Assembly (NCBI GenBank): GCA_947479085.1
Contig: CANJYB010000008.1
Location: forward strand, 62,001 to 126,000
DNA from: Bacteroidota bacterium
GTDB lineage: Bacteria; Bacteroidota; Bacteroidia; 2-12-FULL-35-15
Direction of reading: 5' to 3'
Length of the DNA: 64,000 nt
The notes beneath the pieces are model-generated. The model was not told where the DNA came from. It worked only from the letters and a program-made list of their open reading frames with translations, and made no database searches. The translations under genes were made by a program, and so were the position numbers. Below are positions 49,109 through 60,054 of the stretch, in pieces (position 1 is the stretch's first letter; each line of letters opens with the position of its first letter).

Positions 49109-50584
49109 TTGATAAAAGCTGAAGGAACCAAATTTTTAAATCAAAAGAAAATAATACTTTTCATAGTAATTGCATTATTGGTAATCTACGTTGCATTAAG
49201 AGCCTATTTTTTATCGATTACTTATGACGAATGTCTTTCTCTGGATATTATTAACGGAGATAAGATGAGAGCCGGAACTGCAAACAATCATCTTTTGAAT
49301 ACCTTTCTAATGCGTTTTTTTAAAGGACTATTCGGTTCAGGAGAAATAGTTTTGAGGCTGCCAAATGTTTTTGCCTTTCTTTTGTATTGTTATTTCTGTT
49401 ATAAAATATTGATTAAATCTAAAACACTCACCCTCCTCTTTGTTGGTATTTCTTTCCTTTTATTAAACCCCTACCTATTAGATTTTTTTAGCCTTGCCCG
49501 GGGTTATGGTCTTGCTTTAGGGTTTGCCATGGCTGCCATGTATTTTATGATAGAAAAAACAGAAAATGATTACAAAGATTACCTTAAACGTCTTGCGCTC
49601 TCCTCTGGCTTTTGCCTCTTATCATCATTTTCTAACCTTAGTTTTCTAAACCTGGAATTTGCTGTATTATTTATCTTTCTTTTGGAATTGATTCTATCAG
49701 TAAAAAATAAAAGCTTTCAATTAAACAGAATGAGAATCATATATCTCAGTATTATTCTGCTAATTAATTTTTTCTTCCTGGCAATTCTGATAAGCCAATT
49801 ACTAATTCTTAAAAATCATAATGAACTATATTTTGGTGGTAGCATTGGTTTTCTACATGATACCATCCCTAATCTTATTTTCAATACTTTTTATTTCAGT
49901 ATTTTCAACCCTATTCTTTGGTTGATAGTTCGCATTTTGATTCTCTTCTTGTTTGCAACCGCTATAGGATATTCTATTTACCAAAGAAAAGATACTCCAA
50001 TAGTTAAAACAACCTTGGTCTTATGTTTACTTGTAATAATTCCGTTATTGCAGCATTATCTGTTTGATTCTTTGTTCCCCGTTCATCGCACCTCTTTATT
50101 ATTTGTTCCTGTATTCGGCTTACTTGTTTTTCACTTATTTTCAGCCATTCAGCTACATATCGAAAATAATAAAAAAAGGACATTGCCTTTTAATGCAACA
50201 TTACTATTATTGTTTTGCCTTCCTATGGCAGCAAATATTTTCAATTCCATTAATTTAAAACATACCAAAGAATGGGTTACTGATGCCAATACAAAACACG
50301 TGATGAATAAGATTGAAGATTACTATTCAAACACTCTTCATACGGGTCAAACAATTTCCCTATCCTGTAACTGGGTATTTGAACCAGCGATTAATTATTA
50401 CCGTTCATTGTATTCTATGGAATATTTGAAACCTACAGAGAAAACCGGTTTGGATTTGAATACTGATTTTATTTATTGTACCACAGGTGATAAGGAGAAT
50501 CTCACTCAACCAAATAGCTTTTCTGTTCTTGAAAATTATCCCGAAACGGAAAGCGTCTTGTTAATGAAATCAACAGGTAATTAA
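49109..50584 (+). CDS. GT-C-like polytopic membrane protein (putative glycosyltransferase), TTG start
   Basis: Many TM segments; TYDECLSLDII and NHLLNTFLMRFFKGLFGSGEIVLRLPN resemble PMT/ArnT-like N-termini. Confidence 0.6.
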   Translation: MIKAEGTKFLNQKKIILFIVIALLVIYVALRAYFLSITYDECLSLDIINGDKMRAGTANNHLLNTFLMRFFKGLFGSGEIVLRLPNVFAFLLYCYFCYKILIKSKTLTLLFVGISFLLLNPYLLDFFSLARGYGLALGFAMAAMYFMIEKTENDYKDYLKRLALSSGFCLLSSFSNLSFLNLEFAVLFIFLLELILSVKNKSFQLNRMRIIYLSIILLINFFFLAILISQLLILKNHNELYFGGSIGFLHDTIPNLIFNTFYFSIFNPILWLIVRILILFLFATAIGYSIYQRKDTPIVKTTLVLCLLVIIPLLQHYLFDSLFPVHRTSLLFVPVFGLLVFHLFSAIQLHIENNKKRTLPFNATLLLLFCLPMAANIFNSINLKHTKEWVTDANTKHVMNKIEDYYSNTLHTGQTISLSCNWVFEPAINYYRSLYSMEYLKPTEKTGLDLNTDFIYCTTGDKENLTQPNSFSVLENYPETESVLLMKSTGN

Positions 50585-50687
50585 TATTGACGTAAAATAC
50601 TTGCCCGCTAAAAGAGTAGAAACTATTAGTTTTATTACCTTCGTGCCGCAATTAAATTTCTTAATTAATAACTCTTAATTACTTAAC

Positions 50688-51860
50688 GTGTATCCATCCA
50701 TTTATTATGCCCTAAAAGATTTATTCGGTTGGGATTTGCCGTTCTTTAAAATGATTCAGAGTTTTGGTTTTTTTGTTGCTATCGCATTTTTATGCGGAGC
50801 ATACTTTCTTACTAAAGAATTAAAAAGAAAAGAAAATCAGGGGTTATTAGGCACCACCACCAATAAAGTTCTTATTGGTCAAAAAGCAACACCATTAGAA
50901 TTATTAACTTCAGGTATAATCGGGTTTTTAATCGGTTATAAATTACTTTTTATAGTTTTTAATTTTACAGCATTTACCGAAAACACACAGGGGTATTTAC
51001 TTTCCACAAAAGGCAATTTTATTGGCGGGATTATTCTTGCCATCATTTCTGTTTATTTAAAATATCGCGAAAAAGAAAAAACCAAATTGCCCGAACCAAA
51101 ATGGATAGAAGAAACCATCCATCCATATCAGCAGGTGGGTAACATTACTTTAATTGCCGCTTTTACCGGATTACTTGGTGCCAAAATATTTCACAACTTA
51201 GAAAACTGGGGCGACTTTATAGACGACCCGATGGGTTCTTTGCTTTCATTTAGCGGGTTAACCATGTATGGTGGGCTCATTTGTGCCTCTGTAGCCTGTA
51301 TTTATTATGGCAAAAAAAAGAATATAAAAACTACTCATTTAATAGATTCTGCTGCACCTTCATTAATGCTTTCTTATGGAGTTGGAAGAATTGGTTGCCA
51401 GGTGGCAGGAGATGGAGATTGGGGTATAAATAATATTGCACCAAAGCCGGGTTGGTTAAGTTGGGCTCCAGATTGGATGTGGAGTTATGATTATGCACAT
51501 AATGTTAATTCAGTGGGCGAACCTATTGCAAATTGTGTAAACGATAAGTTCTGTTACCACCTTGTTCCTCCTGTGTTCCCAACACCATTTTATGAAACCA
51601 TTATGTGCTTGTTTCTATTCTTAGTCATCTGGAAAATCCGAAAAAGAATAACTACCCCGGGAGTTTTGTTTTGCGTTTATCTTATCCTTAACGGAATTGA
51701 AAGGTTTTCAATAGAGCATATCAGAGTAAATACACTATACCAAATCGGTTCTTTCAGTTTTACGCAAGCGCAATTAATTTCATCATTATTATTCTTTACA
51801 GGTATTGCCGGGATATTTTATTTCCGGAGATTGGAGAGAAATTCGTTAAGAAGAACATAA
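50688..51860 (+). CDS. lgt: Prolipoprotein diacylglyceryl transferase, GTG start
   Basis: YGVGRIGCQVAGDGDWG, GLTMYGGLICA, HLVPPVFPTPFYETIMC, GIERFSIEHIRVN. Confidence 0.93.
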   Translation: MYPSIYYALKDLFGWDLPFFKMIQSFGFFVAIAFLCGAYFLTKELKRKENQGLLGTTTNKVLIGQKATPLELLTSGIIGFLIGYKLLFIVFNFTAFTENTQGYLLSTKGNFIGGIILAIISVYLKYREKEKTKLPEPKWIEETIHPYQQVGNITLIAAFTGLLGAKIFHNLENWGDFIDDPMGSLLSFSGLTMYGGLICASVACIYYGKKKNIKTTHLIDSAAPSLMLSYGVGRIGCQVAGDGDWGINNIAPKPGWLSWAPDWMWSYDYAHNVNSVGEPIANCVNDKFCYHLVPPVFPTPFYETIMCLFLFLVIWKIRKRITTPGVLFCVYLILNGIERFSIEHIRVNTLYQIGSFSFTQAQLISSLLFFTGIAGIFYFRRLERNSLRRT

Positions 51861-51943
51861 ATTAGTAACTTACATATTTGCGAGTTATTAAAAGTAATCG
51901 TATTATTTAAGATTGCCAATTACACCAAGGCTACTTTTCGACC

Positions 51944-52195
51944 ATCTGCATTTACATATTCTACCAAAGTAACCACTTTTTGCAATATTCGCATTCAGAC
52001 TTATGCCAAAGTAACCACTTTGTCCCTATCTGCATTCACACATTCTGCCCAAGTAATCACTTCACCTTAATCTGCATTTACATATTCTGCCAAAGTAACC
52101 ACTTTGCCTCTATCTGCAATCATAGATACCCTCAAAGTAACTACTTTCTGCCAATCTGCATTTACATATTCGGTCTAAGTAATTGTTTTAGTTGC
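51944..52195. repeat. Degenerate tandem array, 42-bp period, about 6 units
   Basis: atctgcatttacatattctgccaaagtaaccactttgcctct; dyad CAAAGT-AACC-ACTTTG in most units. Confidence 0.9.
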
Positions 52196-52239
52196 CCTAA
52201 ATAAGCATTTAAGGGAAAAATGGGGGCGGTTAACTTATT

Positions 52240-53967
52240 TTACCTCCTTTCAACACCCTCTTCTAAAAAAATATGGGTGTCTATATAATATAAGTCGGTG
52301 GCAATTTTAAAATCTTCCGGATGCATTCCTTGCAAATTAATGGTTTGTTGGCCATCTGTTGTGGGAAAAACTTCTACGTATTTATATTTTTCAGAAGTAA
52401 TCTTAACAGGCATTCCAAAATGCGAATGTGCCAGTTTTTTATCTTCTTCATTGGTTTGATAGTTTTTAAAACTAAAATAATAATTGGCTTTTAAATCCAT
52501 AAAATCCTGCCAAAAAATTATTTCCAAGGTAGGAATGGATTTACTTCGCAAATAAACATCAAAAACCGAACTCAGGTTGATGCCCGATTGTTCAGAAAAA
52601 TAATTTTCAATATCTTTGGAAGTAACGCATTGGTATTTATAAGTTTCCTGTATCCCTTTTAAGATTTCAAAAAATTTAGCATCGGTATCGATTATACTTC
52701 TTATGGTATGCAATAACAATGCGCCTTTATAATACATGTCATTCGAACCTTCATCGTTTACTCCATATTTCCCAATAATGGGTTCATCATTTGCCACCGA
52801 TTTCTTTTCCGCATTGATGTATTCAAGATAGGCATCGTGACCATACAGATATTCAATATACAACGCTTCGGAGTAAGTTGCAAATCCCTCATGAATCCAC
52901 ATGTCCGCAATATCTTTGGAGGTAACACTGTTTCCCCACCATTCATGCGCACTTTCGTGAATTATGATGTAATCAAATTTATAACCGGTGCCTGACCTGT
53001 CGTATCCTAGGTAACCATTTTTATATTTATTTCCATAAGCAATGCTGCTCTGGTGCTCCATTCCAAGAAATGGGGCTTCCACTAATTTATATCCATCCTT
53101 AACAAAAGGATATTCACCAAAATAATTATAATAAGCATCCATCATTGGTTTTACCTGTGCAAATTGCTTTTCTGCTTTTTCAAAATTGGAAGGAAGAACA
53201 TAATAATCAAGCGCGAGAGAATCCTTATAATCTTTGTTTTTATAAGTATCTTTAAAGTGTTTGTATTTACCAATGTTAAGCGTTACATCATAGTTATTAA
53301 TCGGGTATGAAACATACCATTCATACTTGGTATAATTATCTTCAAGATGAGTTACTCGTTTTAACCGTCCGTTTGAAACTTCATCTAAACCATCAGGAAC
53401 AGCCACACGGATAAGCATTTCATTTGGCTCATCACTTTGGTGATCTTTGCATGGATACCATAAACTGGCTCCCGTTCCCTGGCAGGAAACACCCACAAAC
53501 GGATTTTCTTCCTTGTCTTTGCTCCAGGTAAAACCACCATCCCATGGGGGATTCTTAGCAACCTGCGGATTTCCTGAATAATATATTTGTATCACCTGCA
53601 CAGATTCTTTAATGATGTAATCAGGGAAAGTGATAAAAATGGCATTGAACAAACGGGAGTAAATTAATTCCTTGTCGTGATAAATTATTTTTTCAATTTT
53701 CATATTGGAAAATAAATCTACCTGGAGCGTGCGGAAATTCTGTGTAGCCAGAAATTTAATAGTATTACTTCCGCTGATAAACTTGTTCGCAATATTTACT
53801 TTAATATCTAAATCATACATCAACACATCGTAACAACTGCGCAAGGGAGATAATGTTCCCCTTAAAGAATCGGCTTTGGTAAACCTTTTATTTGAAGTAA
53901 AATCAAGTTGTGCATAATCGCGAAGAAAAAAGAAACAGAAAACTAAAAATAAAAATTCTTTTTTCAT
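52240..53967 (-). CDS. M1 family metallopeptidase
   Basis: IIHESAHEWWGNSVTSKDIADMWIHEGFATYSEAL (HExxH...E); GMEHQSSIAYGN. Confidence 0.93.
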   Translation of the reverse strand: MKKEFLFLVFCFFFLRDYAQLDFTSNKRFTKADSLRGTLSPLRSCYDVLMYDLDIKVNIANKFISGSNTIKFLATQNFRTLQVDLFSNMKIEKIIYHDKELIYSRLFNAIFITFPDYIIKESVQVIQIYYSGNPQVAKNPPWDGGFTWSKDKEENPFVGVSCQGTGASLWYPCKDHQSDEPNEMLIRVAVPDGLDEVSNGRLKRVTHLEDNYTKYEWYVSYPINNYDVTLNIGKYKHFKDTYKNKDYKDSLALDYYVLPSNFEKAEKQFAQVKPMMDAYYNYFGEYPFVKDGYKLVEAPFLGMEHQSSIAYGNKYKNGYLGYDRSGTGYKFDYIIIHESAHEWWGNSVTSKDIADMWIHEGFATYSEALYIEYLYGHDAYLEYINAEKKSVANDEPIIGKYGVNDEGSNDMYYKGALLLHTIRSIIDTDAKFFEILKGIQETYKYQCVTSKDIENYFSEQSGINLSSVFDVYLRSKSIPTLEIIFWQDFMDLKANYYFSFKNYQTNEEDKKLAHSHFGMPVKITSEKYKYVEVFPTTDGQQTINLQGMHPEDFKIATDLYYIDTHIFLEEGVERR

Positions 53968-55290
53968 TTACTTACAATTAAAAATCCGTTTACTCATTGC
54001 CCCTCCATCTCCAAGTTTTTCTGCTTTTTTGTAATCAGCACAGGCATAATCCATTTTATCTTGCAAAACAAAAATATCTCCACGGGCAACCAAAGCTTTT
54101 ACATCATCAGCATTAATCGATAATATTTTATTATAGTCACCCAATGCATTATCGTAATTTTTGGTGGTAAACAAAAGTACAGCACGTTTATGCAATAAAT
54201 CCAAATTATCAGGAGTAATTTTTATTGCCCTGGTAAAATCCGAAAGGGCGCATACAAGATTTCCTTTTTGGGTTTCAGCTATTGCCCGTTGATTAAATGC
54301 ATCACTGCCATTAGGATGTTTTTCAATAGCACTATTATAATCCTTTAAAGCATCCTGGTAATTACCAAGAAAATCAAATGCATTACCCCTTAAAATATAG
54401 GCTTCAAAGTAATCCGGCTTATACTTTATTGCATTAGTACAATCTTCCACTATCTTATCGTATTGAGCTAAATCATATTCCGCAAGCGCTTTGGTATAAT
54501 AGGCTAATGAATTGGCCGGTTCAAGTTCAATTATCTTTTTACAATCATCAACTGCCCCTTTATCATCACCCATTTCATCCTTTATTTCTGCACGTTTTAA
54601 TAAAGCAGTAACATCATTGGGCTCTAATTTTAAACCACTCTCATAGTCTGCCAATGCAAGTTTATTATTATTGAGTTCCCTATACATAACCGCCCTGTTA
54701 AAATAAGCAGAAGAATAATTAGGATTAATTGAAATCAGTTTAGTAAGAACCCCAATAGCTAATGAATCGGAACCTAATGCATTCCAGGCATAAGCTTTAT
54801 TAATATACGCCATGCTATACGATTTGTTTAAAGCTATCGCCTTATCATAATCCTTTATTGCCAAGTCGTATTTTTTTTGCAAACTAAATAGATATCCTCG
54901 GTTGTTATAAATATCAGGTCTTCCTGGGGCAATTTCAATAGCCTTATTAAAGTCATTTAATGCATCATCATACTTTTGCATTCCACTAAATGTTGATCCC
55001 CGGTTAATCAACGCTTCCACCTTTTTAGGATTAAAATAATTGGCTCTTGTATAATCTGAAATGGCTTCCATAGTATTTCCTATGCCGGAATAAGCCACAC
55101 CTCTACCATAATAAGCATCTGCATTTTCAGGTAATTTTTTAACTACTTTATCAAAAACAGCTATTGCTTCCTGGTATTTTTTTTGTGCAAGCAATGAATT
55201 TCCTTCCTTTATTAATGGGTCATCTACCGTTTGCGACTTTGATGATATTGTTACAAAAAACAATAAAAAAATTAATGCTACCTTTTTCAC
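53968..55290 (-). CDS. TPR repeat protein
   Basis: About a dozen 34-aa TPR units (YYGRGVAYSGIGNTMEAISDYTRAN etc.) and a signal peptide. Confidence 0.93.
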   Translation of the reverse strand: MKKVALIFLLFFVTISSKSQTVDDPLIKEGNSLLAQKKYQEAIAVFDKVVKKLPENADAYYGRGVAYSGIGNTMEAISDYTRANYFNPKKVEALINRGSTFSGMQKYDDALNDFNKAIEIAPGRPDIYNNRGYLFSLQKKYDLAIKDYDKAIALNKSYSMAYINKAYAWNALGSDSLAIGVLTKLISINPNYSSAYFNRAVMYRELNNNKLALADYESGLKLEPNDVTALLKRAEIKDEMGDDKGAVDDCKKIIELEPANSLAYYTKALAEYDLAQYDKIVEDCTNAIKYKPDYFEAYILRGNAFDFLGNYQDALKDYNSAIEKHPNGSDAFNQRAIAETQKGNLVCALSDFTRAIKITPDNLDLLHKRAVLLFTTKNYDNALGDYNKILSINADDVKALVARGDIFVLQDKMDYACADYKKAEKLGDGGAMSKRIFNCK

Positions 55291-55330
55291 CTTACTGTTT
55301 AAATAATTTTCATCAAATATAAATACAAAA

Positions 55331-55358
55331 ACGCCCCCCTGATAAATCAGGAGGGCGT
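55331..55358 (-). terminator. Hairpin terminator
   Basis: acgcccccctgataaatcaggagggcgt, 3' of the minus-strand gene ending at 55383. Confidence 0.7.
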
Positions 55359-55382
55359 TTAATTAAAATTAAAGAAACAGAA

Positions 55383-55997
55383 TTATTTTGATTTTACAAT
55401 TTTTCTCGTTTCCGAAACAATTCCTTCTTTGTAAGTACTATAAAAATAAATACCGGAAGGCATTCCATCAAAATTCATTTCCAATGTACCTTGGCTTCCT
55501 CCCATTTCAATTGACTTTACCTGTTCTCCAAGAACATTCATTAATTCAATTTTATTAATCCCGTTGTAATTAATGGAAAGTTTGTCTGTAAAAGGATTTG
55601 GATAAGCAAGGGAAGATGAGTTTACTTTGTAATCTGCAATTCCAACAGAACCAGCAACAGTGAAGTTTGCAACCATGTTTGGGTGAAAACTACAAACATA
55701 ATTGTAGGTACCCGCTGTTGTTATTACATAAGAAAACATTCCTCCAACAGTTGTCATTGGTCCGGAATCAAAAGTAAGTGCTCCAGCCGGTACTGAACTA
55801 CTTGTAGCAGTATGTGCATTAAATAGTAAAGTCCAAGTAACTGTATCACCAATTGATGCAGTGAAAGTTGAAGGTAAAAATGCATTAGCTGCACCAACAC
55901 CATTTGTCCCAACTACCACTAAGTGCGTTGTAGCTTTTGAGTTTAATGAAATTAAAGAAAGAAAAGATACACAAATAATAATATAAATATTTTTCAT
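55383..55997 (-). CDS. Plastocyanin-like cupredoxin with T9SS sorting domain
   Basis: AHTATSSSVPAG...YNYVCSFHPNMVANFTV (type-1 copper ligands); YPNPFTDKLSINYNG...KIVKSK. Confidence 0.85.
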   Translation of the reverse strand: MKNIYIIICVSFLSLISLNSKATTHLVVVGTNGVGAANAFLPSTFTASIGDTVTWTLLFNAHTATSSSVPAGALTFDSGPMTTVGGMFSYVITTAGTYNYVCSFHPNMVANFTVAGSVGIADYKVNSSSLAYPNPFTDKLSINYNGINKIELMNVLGEQVKSIEMGGSQGTLEMNFDGMPSGIYFYSTYKEGIVSETRKIVKSK

Positions 55998-56042
55998 TTT
56001 TTTTATTTTATTGGTTTAAAACAGTTGTAATGATTCAAATCA

Positions 56043-56077
56043 AAAAGACCTCAATGCAATATGCATTGAGGTCTTTT
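56043..56077 (-). terminator. Hairpin terminator
   Basis: AAAAGACCTCAATGCA-ATA-TGCATTGAGGTCTTTT. Confidence 0.85.
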
Positions 56078-56092
56078 GATTTGCGCTAAAAT

Positions 56093-56722
56093 CTATTTTT
56101 TAGATTTTACAATTTTTCTGGTTTCAAAAATAGCACCGTCTTTGTAAGTACGATAGAAATAAATACCAGCAGCCATTTCGTCAAAATTCATTTCGATAGT
56201 TCCGAAATTCCCTCCCGTCTCAACAGATTTAATTTGCTCTCCTACAACATTGAACACAGATATTTTATCTACTCCATTGTATTGAAAAGTGATGTTACTC
56301 GAGAAAGGGGTTGGATAAGCTGTTGTTGCTAAGCTTTGTGTTGGATCTGTAATTCCTGCTCCACTTCCACCGGTTACGTTAATTGTACCAGTCATTCCGG
56401 AATGCAATGTACATTGATAATTATATGTACCTGCAACAGTAATGGTGTAACTAAACATTGCACCTGAAGTAGATAATGTTCCAGAGGCAAAAGTAGCAGC
56501 ACCAGCGGGAACCGAAGTACTTGTTACATTATGAGGATTAGGATAGGTCCAGGTAAACTGAATAACATCTCCAACCACTGCACTTACCGTGGAAGGCGTG
56601 AAAGAGTTAGCTGCTGTACCAGATGCATTAAGACCAACTCCAACTACAATAGTTGTAGCATTGGCATCAACGCTTAGTAAAGTTAGTGCCGAAGCACAAA
56701 TAATTGTGTAAAGTTTTTTCAT
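56093..56722 (-). CDS. Plastocyanin-like cupredoxin with T9SS sorting domain (tandem paralogue)
   Basis: NPHNVTSTSVPAG...YNYQCTLHSGMTGTINV; C-terminal YPTPFSSNITFQYNG...RKIVKSKK. Confidence 0.85.
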   Translation of the reverse strand: MKKLYTIICASALTLLSVDANATTIVVGVGLNASGTAANSFTPSTVSAVVGDVIQFTWTYPNPHNVTSTSVPAGAATFASGTLSTSGAMFSYTITVAGTYNYQCTLHSGMTGTINVTGGSGAGITDPTQSLATTAYPTPFSSNITFQYNGVDKISVFNVVGEQIKSVETGGNFGTIEMNFDEMAAGIYFYRTYKDGAIFETRKIVKSKK

Positions 56723-56784
56723 ATTTTATGGTTTTAAGGTTTATATGGAATCAAAAGTAAGGCTTTTTTAATCAACTGCAAAAT

Positions 56785-57510
56785 TTAGCTTATTACTTCC
56801 TCCAAAACTTCCATAGATTTAATGTCGCCAAACCCAACTATATGTAATTTATAAAACAAAAGAACAGACTGAAGTAATTGCTTTCGTTCAGTTTTGTTCA
56901 TTTTTATCAAATGCATTGTTGCAAACCCTTCATTTAAAAATAAATTTAATAATTCGCTTTGTCTTGCATCAATAAAATGAATATGTTTGGGTAAATGATT
57001 AATAAATAACCCCTCTTGCAAATCGAATAAGGAAGTTTTGTCAATAAATTTTCCATGAGGATAAAATCCAAGAAATTTGCTTAATTCCAACATAAAAACA
57101 ATATGAAAATTAGAACAGTTTTCCATTCTCAGGTCCAAAAACAAAATTGCATTTTTAATAAATTCAAATAAATCTTCGTCAGGATGAGATTCCTTTATCG
57201 ACTTATTTAAAACTTCCTGCAAGAACAAAACAACAGAACTCTTAATAATGTCGAAAGAAATGGAAAGGAATGGAAGATGGTTATTAATTTCCGACAATTT
57301 TTGAAGTCCCCCTTTTTCAGAATGCAATACCTCCATATCTATAAGAGATAATGGCTGAAAAAGTGTTGCTTTTGTTTTCGATTTTTTACTTCTCGAACCG
57401 TTAATTATATAAGTTTGAAGACCAAAATCTCTGGTAAATATTTTGACAATTAACTTTGATTCTGAATATTTTTGGGTGAAAAGAACAATACCGCTTGTTT
57501 TCTGGACCAT
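56785..57510 (-). CDS. recO: DNA repair protein RecO
   Basis: MVQKTSGIVLFTQKYSESKLIVKIFTRDFGLQTYIINGSRSKKSK...LFQPLSLIDMEV. Confidence 0.93.
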   Translation of the reverse strand: MVQKTSGIVLFTQKYSESKLIVKIFTRDFGLQTYIINGSRSKKSKTKATLFQPLSLIDMEVLHSEKGGLQKLSEINNHLPFLSISFDIIKSSVVLFLQEVLNKSIKESHPDEDLFEFIKNAILFLDLRMENCSNFHIVFMLELSKFLGFYPHGKFIDKTSLFDLQEGLFINHLPKHIHFIDARQSELLNLFLNEGFATMHLIKMNKTERKQLLQSVLLFYKLHIVGFGDIKSMEVLEEVIS

Positions 57511-57553
57511 GAAAAAAATCTGAGGCTAAACTATTTCAGAAATCCAAATTTCT

Positions 57554-59887
57554 TTAATTGATAAACAAAATCTTTGTAACGCATTTTTGAGAGCCATCTT
57601 CATTGGTACAAAATGCCATATACACCCCGGTACTTACTCGTTCTCCTTTAAAATTCTTTCCAAACCATAAAGCTTGTCCACCCTCAGATTTGACTTCATA
57701 AACTAATGTTCCACTTACATCAGTTATTTTTACTGTTGAATTTTCCATCATTCCTTTTATAGCTATTGGTCCTTCATAGTCAGGTTTCACAGGATTAGGA
57801 AATGCATACATTCCACTGCAATCCTCATTACCTTCTGTTGCTTCCCCCCTAAATTGAATAATACCTTTTGCTGTTCCGAAATAAACTTCACCCGTTTTAT
57901 GATTTATAGCTATGGTTCTTACATCATTGTTAAATAACGGGCTATTGCTTTCATCAAAATGGTAGATTTGTTTTGTGCCATCTTCTGACATCAAAAAAAC
58001 GCCAGAATTGGCGGTAGCTATCCATTTTCTGTTTGCGTCATCCACAGCGATGGCTTGCACCAGCTCAGTGAGGAGCAATATCTGAACGTGTCCATCCTGC
58101 TCCAACAGTATTTGTTGTGAATCAAAATTCTGTCCTGAAACAAAAACATTCTCCGGAGAATAAAAAACTGAAATCCCTTTGTCAGATCCTACCCAGATAG
58201 CCCCATTTTTATCTTCCGCCATACAATTGATATTTACACTTGGCAGAGCACCGTTTCCTAATGAAGACGTAAGAAATTTAGTATTGCTGTTAGTCGCTGT
58301 AGAATAACTACCCGCAGCGCATACCATCATTCCTTTCCCTTGCAACAGCACCCATTTCTGGTCGTTTTTATCAACTAAAATTTGCCCTACATAAGCTCCT
58401 CCGTTTCCAATTAAACTTGTAAAATCAACATAGGACCAATGGCCGGACGGAGACTTTTTTACTAAACAATGAGGAACAGAAGAGTTTCCTACCCATAAGT
58501 TTCCAGAAGCATCTATTGCCAGACCATCTGTATAAATCGCACCGTTTCCTGATAAACTACTATTATACGATTTATAAAGTTTTGTAGGGACATTGTTATA
58601 TAGTTCCAACACACCTCCCCCCCATGAAGTGGCATATCCATGGTTCTCATCATTTGGGTCCAAAACCGTACTTACAAAATCAAAAATTGAATCTCTTAAA
58701 TCAACTATACCAGGATAAGTATCACTAGTTGTACTCCATGTATTGTCTTTGTAACCATAAACTTCTGCCTTTCTTAAAAGCCCGTACCTGCTAACATCAT
58801 AGCCTCCGGGTGCAACCAGCAAATTATTTCCTGAACAACTCATCCCGAATGACTTTTCTGTTGCCGGACCATTTGGGTATCGCTTTTCAAACCCTGTGCT
58901 ATGTCTCCATGAAACTAAACCATTATTCCCATCAGCTATCCAAATATCAAAATTTTCATCTAAAGCTGCCGAATTAGCTGAAGTTACAAAATTGGGATCC
59001 GAAAAAGGATGTCCCGGTGAGTTGACCCCTGTAATGCTATCGTAATAGGTAACGCTGCCAGGAAAAGAAACTATCAGTTTATCATGGTTATTTCTCAGTT
59101 GTGTAGTAGTGTATAAACTTTGGAACCAAGGACTCCAACTGCCGTCAGCAGGATTATATATTTTAATCGTATCACGCTCTGTTGCACTTGTTTCTAAAAA
59201 TCTGGAACGATTAACATAAATCTTTCCTTGAAATGCTGCAATGGTATTGTACTTTCCTGTTGGTAATCCTGGAATAACATGCCATGAGTTAAAATCCGCG
59301 AGAACACTGCTATTTACTGATGCTTTATACACCCCTGTAACAGTGGCAGCGTAAATATAAGTATCATCTGAGGTAATATCATAAACTTTAACAGAACTTC
59401 CTCCCGCGCCAATATAGTAGGTATCTGCTATTTCCATTCTGTTCATGTCCAACACAACAATTCCAAAACCACAAGCCAGATAGGCAAATTGATTAATAAA
59501 ATAAACATTATAAATAGACTTATCACCTAAAATGTTCTTCCGTTTAATATCTGATATATTTGTAATTTTATTACTATTATCAATTATATCAATATTAGCA
59601 TTTTCATAACAAATAATGGCCTTGTTGTTGAAATGATTAAAACCAACCACCGTTCCTTCTACATCCGAAAGTCCGTTGATTTTGGATAAACGTTCCATCG
59701 AATTGTCAGTTTTACTATAGGTAAATATTCCACTTTTTGTTATGCAAAAAGTTTTTCCGTTTCCTTCTGCCACAGACACTCCACTCTTATAAGAAAGGTG
59801 GTCAGCCCATTGAAATATTGGTACTTTTTGAGCAAAAACAAACAAAGAAATAAACAAAGAACTCGCAAATAAAATTAATTTTTTCAT
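57554..59887 (-). CDS. porZ: PorZ-like beta-propeller protein of the type IX secretion system
   Basis: Two-component-regulator-like propeller (NCMAEDKNGAIWVGSDKGISVF), C-terminal sorting-like domain FPNPVKPDYEGPIAIKGMMENSTVKITDVSG; adjacent to recO. Confidence 0.8.
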   Translation of the reverse strand: MKKLILFASSLFISLFVFAQKVPIFQWADHLSYKSGVSVAEGNGKTFCITKSGIFTYSKTDNSMERLSKINGLSDVEGTVVGFNHFNNKAIICYENANIDIIDNSNKITNISDIKRKNILGDKSIYNVYFINQFAYLACGFGIVVLDMNRMEIADTYYIGAGGSSVKVYDITSDDTYIYAATVTGVYKASVNSSVLADFNSWHVIPGLPTGKYNTIAAFQGKIYVNRSRFLETSATERDTIKIYNPADGSWSPWFQSLYTTTQLRNNHDKLIVSFPGSVTYYDSITGVNSPGHPFSDPNFVTSANSAALDENFDIWIADGNNGLVSWRHSTGFEKRYPNGPATEKSFGMSCSGNNLLVAPGGYDVSRYGLLRKAEVYGYKDNTWSTTSDTYPGIVDLRDSIFDFVSTVLDPNDENHGYATSWGGGVLELYNNVPTKLYKSYNSSLSGNGAIYTDGLAIDASGNLWVGNSSVPHCLVKKSPSGHWSYVDFTSLIGNGGAYVGQILVDKNDQKWVLLQGKGMMVCAAGSYSTATNSNTKFLTSSLGNGALPSVNINCMAEDKNGAIWVGSDKGISVFYSPENVFVSGQNFDSQQILLEQDGHVQILLLTELVQAIAVDDANRKWIATANSGVFLMSEDGTKQIYHFDESNSPLFNNDVRTIAINHKTGEVYFGTAKGIIQFRGEATEGNEDCSGMYAFPNPVKPDYEGPIAIKGMMENSTVKITDVSGTLVYEVKSEGGQALWFGKNFKGERVSTGVYMAFCTNEDGSQKCVTKILFIN

Positions 59888-60054
59888 AGTTAATATCAGA
59901 TTGGTGTACTTATATAACGAAAAAGTACCTCTTTTATTGTGTAAAGGTGAAAATATTTTTTCAGAAAATTGAATTTTGTTCCTGATTTTTCAAAAAACAT
60001 TCATTTTTTGAATTATATCTATTCTTTCCATTTAGGTTTGAGACCTAATTTATA

